Made by a program: the position numbers and the translations under genes
Shown here: in pieces, positions 48,825-57,488 of the stretch
Layout of the letters: every line of letters begins with the position of its first letter
Position numbering within the stretch: position 1 is the stretch's first letter
Source: an uncultured Verrucomicrobiota bacterium
GTDB taxonomy: Bacteria; Verrucomicrobiota; Verrucomicrobiia; Limisphaerales; UBA9464
Assembly (NCBI GenBank): GCA_903907995.1
Contig: CAIVQH010000019.1
Span: 124,001 to 188,000, forward strand
DNA length: 64,000 bases
Reading direction: 5' to 3'
Notes under the pieces: model-generated
Told to the model about the DNA's origin: nothing
Database searches by the model: none
What the model saw: only the letters and a program-made list of their open reading frames with translations

Positions 48825-49736
48825 ATGAAATTGATCCTGTGGGCCGGATTGCTGGCCTTGGCGGTCTGGTCCGGAGGCTGTTCGCCGGCCAGCGAGCCGG
48901 AAAACTCCGGAGCATCGTCTGCCGAGGCCGTCACGAACTACCCTGCGCGTGGCATCGTGCAGGCGTTGCGGCCGGATGGGCGCACCGTCGTGATCAAGCA
49001 CGAGGACATTACCAATTACATGGTCGCGATGACGATGCCCTTCGTTGCCCGGGACACCAATGAGCTGAAGGGATTGAAGCCTGGCGAGCAGATTGAATTC
49101 CGCCTCTGTGTGACGGAGAAGGACAGTTGGATCGACCAGCTCAAGATCGTGGCGGCGGCCACCAACACGCCGCCGCCGACCAATGCCGCCTCCATGATCC
49201 GTATCCTGCCCAATGTGCTCGAACTGAAGGCGGGTGACCTGCTGCCGGATTACGCCTTCACCAACGAGGTCGGACGGGTGGTACATCTGGCCGATTACCG
49301 CGGCAGCGCCCTCGCCTTCACCTTCATTTTCACACGCTGTCCGCTGCCCAATTTCTGCCCGCGCATCAGCGACAATTTCGCCACGGCGCAGCGCCGGCTG
49401 ATGAACACGCCGGGAGCGCCGGCCAACTGGCGGCTGCTCTCGATCTCGTTTGATCCGGAATACGACACGACGGAACGGCTCGCGCAGTACGGGCGGCGGT
49501 TCGGCCAGGATGCCACGCACTGGAATCTGGCCAACGGGTCCTTCGACCAGATCGAGCGACTGAGCGGACATTTCGGACTCTATTTTGCGCGCGATGTCGG
49601 CGTGGGCGATCAGAACCACAACCTGCGTACCGTGGTCGTGGATGCCTCTGGCCACGTTCAGGATATTTTCATCGGCAACGAGTGGACGGTGGATGAACTG
49701 GCGACGGCCATCACCAAGGCAGCGCAGGTGAAGTGA
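48825..49736 (+). CDS. CusF-like/SCO fusion lipoprotein
   Basis: A 303-residue lipoprotein with lipobox WSGGC (Cys19). Residues 38-112 resemble the copper-binding CusF/CopA-N-like OB fold (GIVQALRPDGRTVVIKHEDITNYMVAMTMPF, with His and Met ligand candidates). Residues 135-300 are an SCO1/SenC thioredoxin-like domain with cysteines C172 and C178 (FTRCPLPNFCPR) and the conserved His265 (DQNHNLRT). SCO proteins deliver copper to the CuA site of cytochrome c oxidase. The cysteine spacing is CX5C rather than the usual CX3C. Confidence 0.87.
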   Translation: MKLILWAGLLALAVWSGGCSPASEPENSGASSAEAVTNYPARGIVQALRPDGRTVVIKHEDITNYMVAMTMPFVARDTNELKGLKPGEQIEFRLCVTEKDSWIDQLKIVAAATNTPPPTNAASMIRILPNVLELKAGDLLPDYAFTNEVGRVVHLADYRGSALAFTFIFTRCPLPNFCPRISDNFATAQRRLMNTPGAPANWRLLSISFDPEYDTTERLAQYGRRFGQDATHWNLANGSFDQIERLSGHFGLYFARDVGVGDQNHNLRTVVVDASGHVQDIFIGNEWTVDELATAITKAAQVK

Positions 49737-49748
49737 GCACCGACCGGT

Positions 49749-50837
49749 TTAGTCGGCGGCGTTACGTACTGCGTTGGCGTCGGCCCGGTCGGGCATGAAG
49801 AGGTAGACCAATCCGCCGAACGCGCTCCAGACGAGGTTGAGCGTGTAGCCGAGAAGCGAGAGCGAAAGGGCCGCCCCGGGTTTCACCCCGAGGGCAGGGA
49901 CGGCCAGCAGCCAGACAAACAGGTTCTCGCGCACACCGAGTCCGCTGGGCGTCACCGGCAGGGCGGCCACGCACACGACCGCCGAGGTCACATAGGCCAG
50001 TGTCACGTAAGGGAGATTGATGCCGATGCCCCGGGCGAGGACGCAGTAGGCCAGCGCCATGGCGAGATTCTGCAACAGCGACCAGAAGCCGACCCGAATC
50101 ATGAAGCCCGGCTCGTGACCGAACCGTCGGCAGACCGCCAATCCGCGCGCGAACGATTCGCCCCGGGGCAGGCGTCGCACCCAATGCGCCAGCCAGCCCT
50201 CATGCTGCAGCGCGTTGGTGTAAAAACCGACGAAGACCAGTCCACCCGCCACGATGAGCATGGCGAGCACCGCGAGCGCCAAGGCGAGGTGTCGGCGATA
50301 GTCGGTGAGTAGCGGGAGGCAGAACAACATCAGCACCGCGGTGAAGAGCAGCAGGGCTAGGGTTCCCAGCAGCCGGTCTGCGAAAACGGTCAAGGCCGCC
50401 TCGGCCTTTTTATCTGGGGTCGTGCGGGCGGCATACCAGGCCTTTACGACATCGCCGCCGGCGGTTCCGAGCAGGAAAGCGTTGAAGAAATGCGCGACCA
50501 AAGAGATGCGCATCACCTGGGTGGCCGGCAGTTCAAAACCCTGGGCACGCAGCACCTGCCGCCAGCGAAGCCCGCCCAGCACAATGAGCGAGCCTACCGC
50601 CGCAAAGGCGAGGCCCAGGCTGGCAGCGTCGAGCCGATGCACCGTCTCCCAGAGCGCTGCCGGCCCGCGGGTCCACGCCAGGTGGCGCTTTTCCCATTTG
50701 GTGAAGGTGTTCCAGTCATGTCCCTCTGCGGCGAGCTGCAGCTGCACCTCGTTGCAGAAGATGACGTGAAAGATGATCGCCAGCAGCAGGGCACACACGG
50801 CGAAGCGCGCTAGGCTGATGAGTCGGGCGCGGTTCAC
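49749..50837 (-). CDS. Lysylphosphatidylglycerol synthase-type membrane protein
   Basis: A 362-residue protein from GTG 50837, which has GAGGAG nine bases upstream, inside the end of the preceding gene. About eight membrane spans; the LPG_synthase_TM signature is present as VAHFFNAFLLGTAGGDVVKAWYA and VTPSGLGVRENLFVWLL. The catalytic GNAT-like domain of MprF is missing, so it is one of the flippase-like UPF0104 proteins. Translationally coupled to the upstream TIM-barrel gene. Substrate unknown, presumably a lipid. Confidence 0.85.
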   Translation of the reverse strand: MNRARLISLARFAVCALLLAIIFHVIFCNEVQLQLAAEGHDWNTFTKWEKRHLAWTRGPAALWETVHRLDAASLGLAFAAVGSLIVLGGLRWRQVLRAQGFELPATQVMRISLVAHFFNAFLLGTAGGDVVKAWYAARTTPDKKAEAALTVFADRLLGTLALLLFTAVLMLFCLPLLTDYRRHLALALAVLAMLIVAGGLVFVGFYTNALQHEGWLAHWVRRLPRGESFARGLAVCRRFGHEPGFMIRVGFWSLLQNLAMALAYCVLARGIGINLPYVTLAYVTSAVVCVAALPVTPSGLGVRENLFVWLLAVPALGVKPGAALSLSLLGYTLNLVWSAFGGLVYLFMPDRADANAVRNAAD

Positions 50838-50844
50838 ACGGCGC

Positions 50845-51765
50845 TCACTCCTCGCCCCAGACGGACTTGATGTGCGCAAAGCCGCGCTGCACGTCCTCGG
50901 GCGGCACGCCGGGACTGAGTTCGATGACCTTGATGTGCTCGGGCTTCACCAGCGGCTGCAGGGCGGCGTAATCGATCTCGCCGGAGCCCGGCGGACAGTG
51001 GTCATGGATGCCCTCGGCATTGGAGACCACATCATGGATGTGGAAACCGGCCAGGCGCGGCGCGAGGCTTTCCAGATGCTCGCGGTGATTGAGGAATCCC
51101 AGGTCCTGTTTGATCTGCGCGTGCCCGCAATCGTGCCAGTAGCGGACGTTGTCCGGCAGGGAGGCGATAAAGAACGCCAGGTCATGGTCAAACGGGATTT
51201 CCGCGACGGACTCGCGGTTTTCCACACCGAGCAGAAGGCCGCGTTCGGCCGCGTGCTGGGCAAGGCCGCCGATTATCTCCAAGGAGAGCCGGAGGGCCTC
51301 GTCCTTCTTCTTCTCGCGCTTGGATTCGACTTCCTCGACCAGCTTGCGGTACTTCGGCGTGTCTTTCTGGCCGTTTATGACCATCTCCTCCAGCTTGTCC
51401 TGGTAGTCCTTGATGTCCACCTGGCCGGAATGCAGCACAACCAGCTTCGCGCCCAGGCGCTGGGCGGTCTCAAGGGTCTTGAGGGAGTGCTTCCAGGCAT
51501 ATTCGCGCTCGCGCCGGTCGGTGGCCGTGAACTTGAAGATGTTCGGCGCGGGGTAGTTGATGCCGATCGGCAGCGGGCAGAAGTTGTGCAGCGTCGAGAT
51601 CTTGATCTCGCCCGCCTCCACCGCCTCGATTATGCCGGGCACCAGGCTGATGCGGATGCCGTGGCTGAGCTCGGCATACTCGAAGCCCAGGCTGCGAATC
51701 TCGCGGAGCATTTGCCGGCCATCGGTGTGGCGGCCCGAATTCCAACAGGATGATAGCGAATACAT
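50845..51765 (-). CDS. Sugar phosphate isomerase/epimerase-like TIM barrel
   Basis: A 306-residue xylose-isomerase-like TIM barrel. ATG 51765 gives MYSLSSCWNSGRHTDGRQML. Barrel strands and metal-site residues: LVVLHSGQVDI, LLLGVENRESV (Glu), VRYWHDCGHAQ (Asp/His), GFHIHDVV (His) and KVIELSPG (Glu). Enzymes of this family interconvert sugars or sugar phosphates; the substrate is unknown. A perfect terminator hairpin ends directly in front of this ATG; starting further upstream (TTG 51807) would put the hairpin inside the coding region. Confidence 0.85.
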   Translation of the reverse strand: MYSLSSCWNSGRHTDGRQMLREIRSLGFEYAELSHGIRISLVPGIIEAVEAGEIKISTLHNFCPLPIGINYPAPNIFKFTATDRREREYAWKHSLKTLETAQRLGAKLVVLHSGQVDIKDYQDKLEEMVINGQKDTPKYRKLVEEVESKREKKKDEALRLSLEIIGGLAQHAAERGLLLGVENRESVAEIPFDHDLAFFIASLPDNVRYWHDCGHAQIKQDLGFLNHREHLESLAPRLAGFHIHDVVSNAEGIHDHCPPGSGEIDYAALQPLVKPEHIKVIELSPGVPPEDVQRGFAHIKSVWGEE

Positions 51766-51766
51766 G

Positions 51767-51802
51767 AAAAAAACCGGATGCGCCCGTAAGGACAGCATCC
51801 GG
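51767..51802 (-). terminator. Rho-independent terminator after rpsU
   Basis: Read leftward: CCGGATGC, 13-nt loop, GCATCCGG, then seven T. It ends one base before the ATG of the TIM-barrel gene and would terminate the rpsU transcript. Confidence 0.85.
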
Positions 51803-51841
51803 CACAATCGGGTTCAATCCCGCAGCGCGGAATTGTAAGAA

Positions 51842-52039
51842 TCAGACGTCCGCATAGCGGGCTGACAGCATGGCGGAAAACTTCGCCACCTTCAGCTTAC
51901 GGCGCCGCCGTTCGCTGGGTTTCTCGAAATGCCGCTTGGCACGGACATCCTTGATGATGTTCTCGCGGTCCACCTTCTTTTTAAGGCGGCGCAGGGCACG
52001 ATCGATAGGTTCGCCCTTCTTCAGTTTGACTTCGCTCAA
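51842..52039 (-). CDS. rpsU: 30S ribosomal protein S21
   Basis: A 65-residue protein, the usual S21 length, reading SEVKLKKGEPIDRALRRLKKKVDRENI, then KDVRAKRHFEKPSERRRRK. The start is a TTG at 52039 in the position of the family Met; AGGAAGGA lies about 12 bases upstream. No ATG is available; GTG 52066 is an alternative. S21 helps mRNA binding on the 30S subunit. Followed by a terminator. Confidence 0.92.
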   Translation of the reverse strand: MSEVKLKKGEPIDRALRRLKKKVDRENIIKDVRAKRHFEKPSERRRRKLKVAKFSAMLSARYADV

Positions 52040-52141
52040 ATCACGTTCACGTCCTTCCTCAGGCACGGTTCCGCACGGCGGACTCCGCGTCCGACGCCAT
52101 CCTTGAGGACGGGCCGGATGAAAAACCGGCCTTGTCACCAA

Positions 52142-52340
52142 GGCCGGGTCGGTTGAAATACCGGAATCCCAGCCGGTTGCAAGCCTGTGTTTGGAAAAGA
52201 TGGGTCAGCGGGGAGGCATATCAACCATCGGTAAAAATATTTAAACCGCTGACCTGCAATTATTTGCACTGGTGAATGGGCTTTTGTTGCCGTTTTTATC
52301 AGTGCCTTTGAATGCGGATTAGCGGTTCAGTCCGCAATTA
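52142..52340. other. AT-rich region between rpsU and the TetR operon
   Basis: No gene. Contains an AT-rich stretch (GGTAAAAATATTTAAACC near 52230) and a 14-bp palindrome TGCAA-TTAT-TTGCA (52255-52268). It probably holds the leftward rpsU promoter. Confidence 0.4.
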
Positions 52341-52383
52341 TTTCAAACGCGTGTTTGACATTTCAAACACGCGTTTGAAATAT
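52341..52383 (+). promoter_or_regulatory. TetR promoter with double operator
   Basis: -35 TTGACA (52355-52360), 17-bp spacer, -10 AAATAT (52378-52383). Operator 1 TTTCAAACGCGTGTTTGA (52341-52358) overlaps the -35; operator 2 TTTCAAACACGCGTTTGAAA (52361-52380) fills the spacer and touches the -10. The two are reverse complements of each other over 18 bp. A repressor bound here would block RNA polymerase. Predicted transcription start is about 52390, four bases before the GTG start. Confidence 0.75.
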
Positions 52384-52393
52384 CTGGGCCGCC

Positions 52394-53116
52394 GTGCGAC
52401 ACGCTGTCTCCCAGACTGATCCCGCCCACCAGGCCGCCACCCGGCGCGCCCTGCTGGACGCGGCGGCGGACGTGTTCGCCGAGGTCGGCTTCCGCAATGC
52501 CACGGTGCGCGACATCTGCCGGCGGGCCGGCGCGAACGTCGCGGCGGTCAACTACCACTTCGGCGACAAGGGTGCGCTTTACACCGAAGTGCTCACGGAG
52601 CAGAGCCGGCTCGCCTACGTGAAATATCCGAACCCGGTGCCGGTTCCGGGCCTGACGCCGGAGCAGCGGTTCCAGGCGTTTGTGCGCTCCTTTCTCCAAC
52701 GGGTTCTGTCCGCCGAGCTGCATGCGCGGCACGGCCGCATCATGGCCCGTGAAATGGTCGAACCCACAGCCGCGCTCGACCGGCTGGTGGCCGAGGCCAT
52801 CCGGCCGCAGGCCGAACTGCTGCGGGGCATCATCACCGACCTGCTGAAGGGCCGCGCCGATGCGGAGACGACGCGTCTCTGTGGCATGAGCGTGGTCGGG
52901 CAGATTCTCTTCTACTGCCACTGCCAGCCGGTGCTCACCCGGCTGTTCCCGGGCGCGAGGTTTGACGACGGCGAACTCGACCGCCTGACGGCCCATATCA
53001 CGGCCTTCAGCCTGGCGGCAATCCACGGCCTGGCCGGCCAGCGGCAGCCGGCCGACCACGCCCCGACCACCCTGCCACCAACGGCTCCGCAGCGCCGACG
53101 ACCCCGCTCCCACTGA
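52394..53116 (+). CDS. TetR-family regulator (CecR-like)
   Basis: A 240-residue protein from GTG 52394. The N-terminal helix-turn-helix reads ALLDAAADVFAEVGFRNATVRDICRRAGANVAAVNYHFGDKGALYTEVL; the ANVAAVNYHFG form is typical of the CecR/CerR group. The C-terminal ligand domain (about 80-215) has EMVEPTAALDRLV and GMSVVGQILFYCHC. CecR in Escherichia coli controls an HlyD/ABC efflux operon, as the gene order suggests here. Its own promoter carries paired palindromes, so it is probably autoregulated. A basic, Pro-rich tail follows. Confidence 0.87.
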   Translation: MRHAVSQTDPAHQAATRRALLDAAADVFAEVGFRNATVRDICRRAGANVAAVNYHFGDKGALYTEVLTEQSRLAYVKYPNPVPVPGLTPEQRFQAFVRSFLQRVLSAELHARHGRIMAREMVEPTAALDRLVAEAIRPQAELLRGIITDLLKGRADAETTRLCGMSVVGQILFYCHCQPVLTRLFPGARFDDGELDRLTAHITAFSLAAIHGLAGQRQPADHAPTTLPPTAPQRRRPRSH

Positions 53117-53123
53117 TTTTCCC

Positions 53124-54263
53124 ATGTTCCACCTCGCGCTCAAAATGCTGATGGGCGACCGCGCCAAGTACATCATGCTGGTCGGCGGCCTGACCTTCTC
53201 CGCGCTGCTGATGACCCAGCAGACGGCCGTGTTTCAGGGGCTGCTCTCGTGGACGACCAGCCACCTTCGCAACATGCGGGCCCCGCTGTGGGTCGTGGAG
53301 GCGCATGTGGACTACGCCAACGAGACCAAGCCGTTGCGCGACACCGATGTGAACCGCGTCCGCAGCGTGAAGGGCGTGGACTTTGCGGTGCCGATGTATC
53401 AGGGCATCCTCAAGGCCCGGGCTTTTGACGGTTCCGACAAGCAGGTGATGATCATCGGCCTGCACGGCGCGACCCTCTTTGGCCGCCCCCCCCAGATGCT
53501 GGCGGGCAATCTGGAAACCCTGCGGCTGCCCAATACCGTCGTGATCGACGAACTGGGCGTCCAGCGATTGAGCGCCGGCCGCAAAAAACCGATCGGCCTC
53601 GGAGACACCTTCGAGATCAATGACCGCGAGGCCCGGGTTGTGGGCATCTGCCGGACCGAACGCCATTTCTTTGGCTATCCCTACGTCTTCACCAGCTACG
53701 ACCAGGCGCTGCAATACGCGCCGCGCCAGCGCAAGATGCTGTCGCTGATCCTGGCGTCGCCCAAGCCGGGGGTCACCCCGGCGGAAGCCGCGCGGCGCAT
53801 CTCGGCCGAGACCGGTCTGAAGGCCTATACTTCCGACGAGTTCGCCAAGGTCACCGTGGCCTACATCTGGAAGAACACGGGCATTCCGATGTCCTTCATG
53901 ACCACGATCATCCTCGGTTTCATCGTCGGCGTCGCGGTGTCCGGGCAGACCTTTTACTCGTTCGTGCTGGAAAACCTCCGCCACCTGGGCGCCCTCAAGG
54001 CGATGGGAGCAAGCACCTGGACGCTCGCCCGGATGCTGCTGCTGCAGGCGTTCACCGCCGGCTTCATCGGCTACGGCATGGGCGTCGGGATTACCGCCGC
54101 GTTTGGCTACGCGGTATTGCCCGGAGGCCAGCCCCCTTTCGTGCTCGAAGCCTCCTCGCTGATCCGGACGGCCGTCGCGATCGTGGTCATCTGCTTCTTC
54201 GCCGCGCTGCTGGGCATTCGCAAGGTTGCCAAGCTCGAACCGGCCGTCGTCTTCCGTGGCTGA
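53124..54263 (+). CDS. ABC transporter permease (MacB/DevC-type)
   Basis: A 379-residue FtsX/MacB-type permease: one N-terminal span (YIMLVGGLTFSALLMTQQ), a periplasmic domain of about 210 residues, and three C-terminal spans (MTTIILGFIVGVAVSGQTFY, AFTAGFIGYGMGVGI, AVAIVVICFFAALLGI). The FtsX motif LRHLGALKAMGAS is present. It starts 7 bp after the regulator gene. With the next two genes it forms an ABC exporter resembling DevBCA or MacAB. Confidence 0.9.
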   Translation: MFHLALKMLMGDRAKYIMLVGGLTFSALLMTQQTAVFQGLLSWTTSHLRNMRAPLWVVEAHVDYANETKPLRDTDVNRVRSVKGVDFAVPMYQGILKARAFDGSDKQVMIIGLHGATLFGRPPQMLAGNLETLRLPNTVVIDELGVQRLSAGRKKPIGLGDTFEINDREARVVGICRTERHFFGYPYVFTSYDQALQYAPRQRKMLSLILASPKPGVTPAEAARRISAETGLKAYTSDEFAKVTVAYIWKNTGIPMSFMTTIILGFIVGVAVSGQTFYSFVLENLRHLGALKAMGASTWTLARMLLLQAFTAGFIGYGMGVGITAAFGYAVLPGGQPPFVLEASSLIRTAVAIVVICFFAALLGIRKVAKLEPAVVFRG

Positions 54264-54286
54264 ACCGCTTTTCTGAAAGTCCACCT

Positions 54287-55018
54287 TTGAAACCTGAAAG
54301 CAAATCGGCCGTCACCGCGAGCGGTGTCACCAAGTCCTTCGGCGTCGGTGACAGCCGCACCGTGGCGCTGAAAGGCACCGACTTCCACGCGGCCGAAGGC
54401 GAGCTGCATCTCGTCGTCGGGCCGAGCGGCTGCGGCAAGACCACCCTGTTGAGCGTCGTCGCCGGTACCCTGAAATGGGACGCGGGTGATATCCAGGTGC
54501 TGGGCACGAAGCTCAACGGCCTCAGCCCGTCGGAGATCACCGCCTTCCGGGGGGAACACATCGGCTTCATCTTCCAGCAGTTCAACCTCATCCCCACGCT
54601 GTCCTGCGTGGAGAACGTGAGCGTTCCCCTGCTGCTCAACGGGACGAAGCGCGCCGCCGCTGAGCGTAAGGCGGCCGAGCTGCTCGAGTTGGTCGGCCTG
54701 GGTGACAAGGGTCGCAAACGTCCTACCGAGCTTTCCGGCGGCCAGCAGCAGCGGGTCGCCATCGCCCGCGCCCTGAGCCATGAACCGCGCCTCCTCATCT
54801 GCGATGAGCCGACCAGCGCGCTCGATTCCGAGACCGGCCACCAGATCATGGACCTGCTCTCGACCGCCGCGCGTTCTCCGGGCCGCTGCGTCATCATCGT
54901 CACCCACGACCCGCGCATCTACGGCTACGCCGACCGCATCACCGCGATGGAGGATGGCCGGCTCAAACACGTCCTCGCCGGAGATCCGCTCAAACAATTC
55001 GTCCAATCCCACCGCTAA
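54287..55018 (+). CDS. ABC transporter ATP-binding protein
   Basis: A 243-residue LolD/MacB-type ATPase: Walker A GPSGCGKTT, Q-loop FIFQQFNLIPTL, signature LSGGQQQRVAIARAL, Walker B LLICDEPTSALD, and the His switch IIVTHDPR. A short N-terminal extension follows the TTG start at 54287. Energises the exporter with the preceding permease. Confidence 0.92.
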   Translation: MKPESKSAVTASGVTKSFGVGDSRTVALKGTDFHAAEGELHLVVGPSGCGKTTLLSVVAGTLKWDAGDIQVLGTKLNGLSPSEITAFRGEHIGFIFQQFNLIPTLSCVENVSVPLLLNGTKRAAAERKAAELLELVGLGDKGRKRPTELSGGQQQRVAIARALSHEPRLLICDEPTSALDSETGHQIMDLLSTAARSPGRCVIIVTHDPRIYGYADRITAMEDGRLKHVLAGDPLKQFVQSHR

Positions 55019-55026
55019 ATCCCGTT

Positions 55027-55986
55027 ATGCTCTTCCGCAAAGCCTCTTTCTATTTCGCCATCATCGGCGTTGTCGCCGCCTTGCTGCTGGTAAAACGCAT
55101 GCAGCAGAAGCCCAAGGATCCCGGTCCGGTTTCGGCCCCGGCCCGGTCGCCCTATGATGACACCGTCGCGGCCACCGGCATTGTCGAGGCGGTACGGGAG
55201 AACGTGAAAATCGCCTCACCGAAGGCCGCGCTGATCACGAAGGTGTTCGTGAAGGTGGGCGACCAGGTGAAATCCGGCGATCCGCTCTTCCAGCTCGACG
55301 ACCGCGAGGCCGCCGCCCGCACCGTGTCGATGGAGGCTCAATTGACGTCCATGACCGCCACGCTGGCCGCCGAGGAGGTCCAGGTCGCGGATTGGACCGA
55401 CCAGTTCGAACGCACCAGCCGGCTCCGGCGCGACAATGTGGCGACGGATGACGAACTGATGCGCCGCCAGTTCAGCCTGGAAACGGCCAAGGCGAGAGTT
55501 GCGGCCACCAAGGCCGGCATTGCCGCAACGGCCCGGCAGCTGGACCAGTCCAAGGTCGAGCTCGGCGTGCTCACGGTCCGCGCTCCCCGCGACGGCCAGC
55601 TGTTGCAGGTGAACATCCGGGAAGGGGAGTTCGCCCCTGCCGCCGCCATCTCGGGTGACCCGCTGCTGCTGCTCGGCGACGTGGACAAGCTGCAGGTGCG
55701 GGCCGAGGTGGATGAACAGAATGCCGTGCTCGTGGACGCCAAGCAGCCGGCCGAAGCCTCGCTCAAGGGGCATGCCGACATGGTGATGCCGCTGCGCTTC
55801 CTGCGGATCGAGCCCTATGTGGTGCCCAAGCGCAGCCTGACCGGCGACAGCCTGGAACGCGTGGACACCCGCGTCCTGCAGATCATCTTCGAATTCGACC
55901 GGCCCAAGTTCCCCGTGTACGTCGGCCAGCAGGTCGATGTGTTCATCAAACGCACGGCCGGCTCGGTGGGCACCGCGACCAACTGA
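55027..55986 (+). CDS. HlyD-family membrane-fusion protein
   Basis: A 319-residue periplasmic adaptor with one N-terminal span (FYFAIIGVVAALLLVK). Lipoyl half-motifs are ATGIVEAVRENVKIASPKAALITKVFVKVGDQVKSGDPLFQLD and LTVRAPRDGQLLQVNIREGEF; between them is a helical hairpin of about 100 residues. The C-terminal barrel (VDKLQVRAEVDEQNA) links the ABC pair to TolC. It begins 8 bp after the ATPase gene. Confidence 0.9.
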   Translation: MLFRKASFYFAIIGVVAALLLVKRMQQKPKDPGPVSAPARSPYDDTVAATGIVEAVRENVKIASPKAALITKVFVKVGDQVKSGDPLFQLDDREAAARTVSMEAQLTSMTATLAAEEVQVADWTDQFERTSRLRRDNVATDDELMRRQFSLETAKARVAATKAGIAATARQLDQSKVELGVLTVRAPRDGQLLQVNIREGEFAPAAAISGDPLLLLGDVDKLQVRAEVDEQNAVLVDAKQPAEASLKGHADMVMPLRFLRIEPYVVPKRSLTGDSLERVDTRVLQIIFEFDRPKFPVYVGQQVDVFIKRTAGSVGTATN

Positions 55987-56031
55987 GACCGGTTTGACGA
56001 ACCGCAAACGCAACTTAACCTGCCCGCGCAA

Positions 56032-57399
56032 ATGAAATTGCTCCGTCCGTTTCTAACCCTGACCACCGCGTTTGCCCTCGTCACCGCTGTCCTTGCGGCC
56101 GACGCCCCCGCCGGTTGGCCGACCGCTCCGCTGGCGCTCAAGGATGCCCTTGAGCTCACGCTGACGCGGAATCCCACCATCCTGAAGGGCAAGCAGGACA
56201 TCGAGGAAGCCTACGGGCTCGCCATCCAGTTGCGCGGCGTCGTCACGCCGAAGCTCAACGCATCCGGTGCCTACAACATCATTGACGAGGGCAAGATCGA
56301 GAAGGTGCCCTTTGGCGGTGTGGGCGGTCCCGCGATCGCCTTCCAGAAGGACCAGAACTGGAACGCGGGCATCAATGTCAGCCAGCCGCTCTATGCCGGC
56401 GGCAAGTTGAGCTCCTCGCTCCGCAGCGCCCGGCTCACGAAGGAGGCCGCGCTCGCCAATTATGAGGCGCTGGTCGCCGACACGCTGCTGGAAGTTCGCA
56501 CCGCCTATCAGGATGTGCTGCTGGCCGCCGAGCAGATCGTGACGCAGGAGGCCTCGACCGAGCTGTTGGGCAAGGAGCTGGCGGACACCAAGCGCCGCTA
56601 CGATGCCGGCACGGTGCCGCGCTTCAACGTGCTCCGCGCCGAGGTCGAGCTGGCCAACGCCAAGCCCAAACTCTTCCGCGCCCGCAGCGCCCACCGGATT
56701 GCCAAGAACAATCTCGCGACTCTGCTCGGCTGGAATATCCCGACCAATACCGGCGTGGACATTCCGCTGACGCTGGCCGGCAAACTGGCTTCCGAGCCCT
56801 ACGAGACAGACCTGGCGAGCGCCATTGCCAAGGCGCTCCAGCACCGTCCCGAGATCACCGCTCGTCGCCTCAATGAAAAGCTCCGCAAGGAAGACGTTAC
56901 GCAGGCGAAGTCCGGCTATCTGCCCGCCGTGAACGCGGTCGCCGGCTACGGCTGGGTGAGCCGCAACTTCAGCCCGAGCCTCGCCGATGAGGTTCACGGC
57001 TGGAGCGCCGGCGTGCAGCTGAACTGGGACATCTGGGATTTCGGCGTGACGCAGGGCAAAGTCGCCGTGGCCAAGGCCCGGCAGGAATCGGCCCGCATCG
57101 ACACCGACGACACTTTCTGCCGGATCGAGCAGGAGGTCCGCACCGCCCACTCCAATTTCCTCGAGGCTAAGGAAGTCCTTGAATCGCAGGCCAAGGTCAT
57201 CGAAGAAGGGGAGGAAGCCCTCCGCCTCGCCAATGCCCGGGCCGAAGCCGGCAGCGGCACCCAGCTCGATGTGCTCAGCGCCCAGACCGCTCTGACGGAC
57301 TCGCGCACCACCTACAGCCAGGCGCTGCGCGACTACACGGTCGCCCGCGCCCGCCTCGACCGCGCGACGGGCGAGGGCACGAAGATTCAGCTGAACTGA
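56032..57399 (+). CDS. TolC-family outer-membrane protein
   Basis: A 455-residue exported protein with signal (LLRPFLTLTTAFALVTAVLA). Two outer-membrane efflux repeats are visible: LALKDALELTLTRNPTILKGKQDIEEAYG, LEVRTAYQDVLLAAEQ with RYDAGTVPRFNVLRAEVELANA, then ALQHRPEITARRLNEKL and VRTAHSNFLEAKEVLESQ, and AGSGTQLDVLSAQTALTDSR. It forms the outer-membrane channel of the exporter. Last gene of the operon, 45 bp after hlyD. Confidence 0.93.
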   Translation: MKLLRPFLTLTTAFALVTAVLAADAPAGWPTAPLALKDALELTLTRNPTILKGKQDIEEAYGLAIQLRGVVTPKLNASGAYNIIDEGKIEKVPFGGVGGPAIAFQKDQNWNAGINVSQPLYAGGKLSSSLRSARLTKEAALANYEALVADTLLEVRTAYQDVLLAAEQIVTQEASTELLGKELADTKRRYDAGTVPRFNVLRAEVELANAKPKLFRARSAHRIAKNNLATLLGWNIPTNTGVDIPLTLAGKLASEPYETDLASAIAKALQHRPEITARRLNEKLRKEDVTQAKSGYLPAVNAVAGYGWVSRNFSPSLADEVHGWSAGVQLNWDIWDFGVTQGKVAVAKARQESARIDTDDTFCRIEQEVRTAHSNFLEAKEVLESQAKVIEEGEEALRLANARAEAGSGTQLDVLSAQTALTDSRTTYSQALRDYTVARARLDRATGEGTKIQLN

Positions 57400-57488
57400 C
57401 GGCCGTTGGGAGGGTGTGAGCGTGGTCCGATGCGGTCGGGCCATGCCGCTTGCGCTGAAAGCCTTCCGGCGGCAGTTTCCGAACGCCC

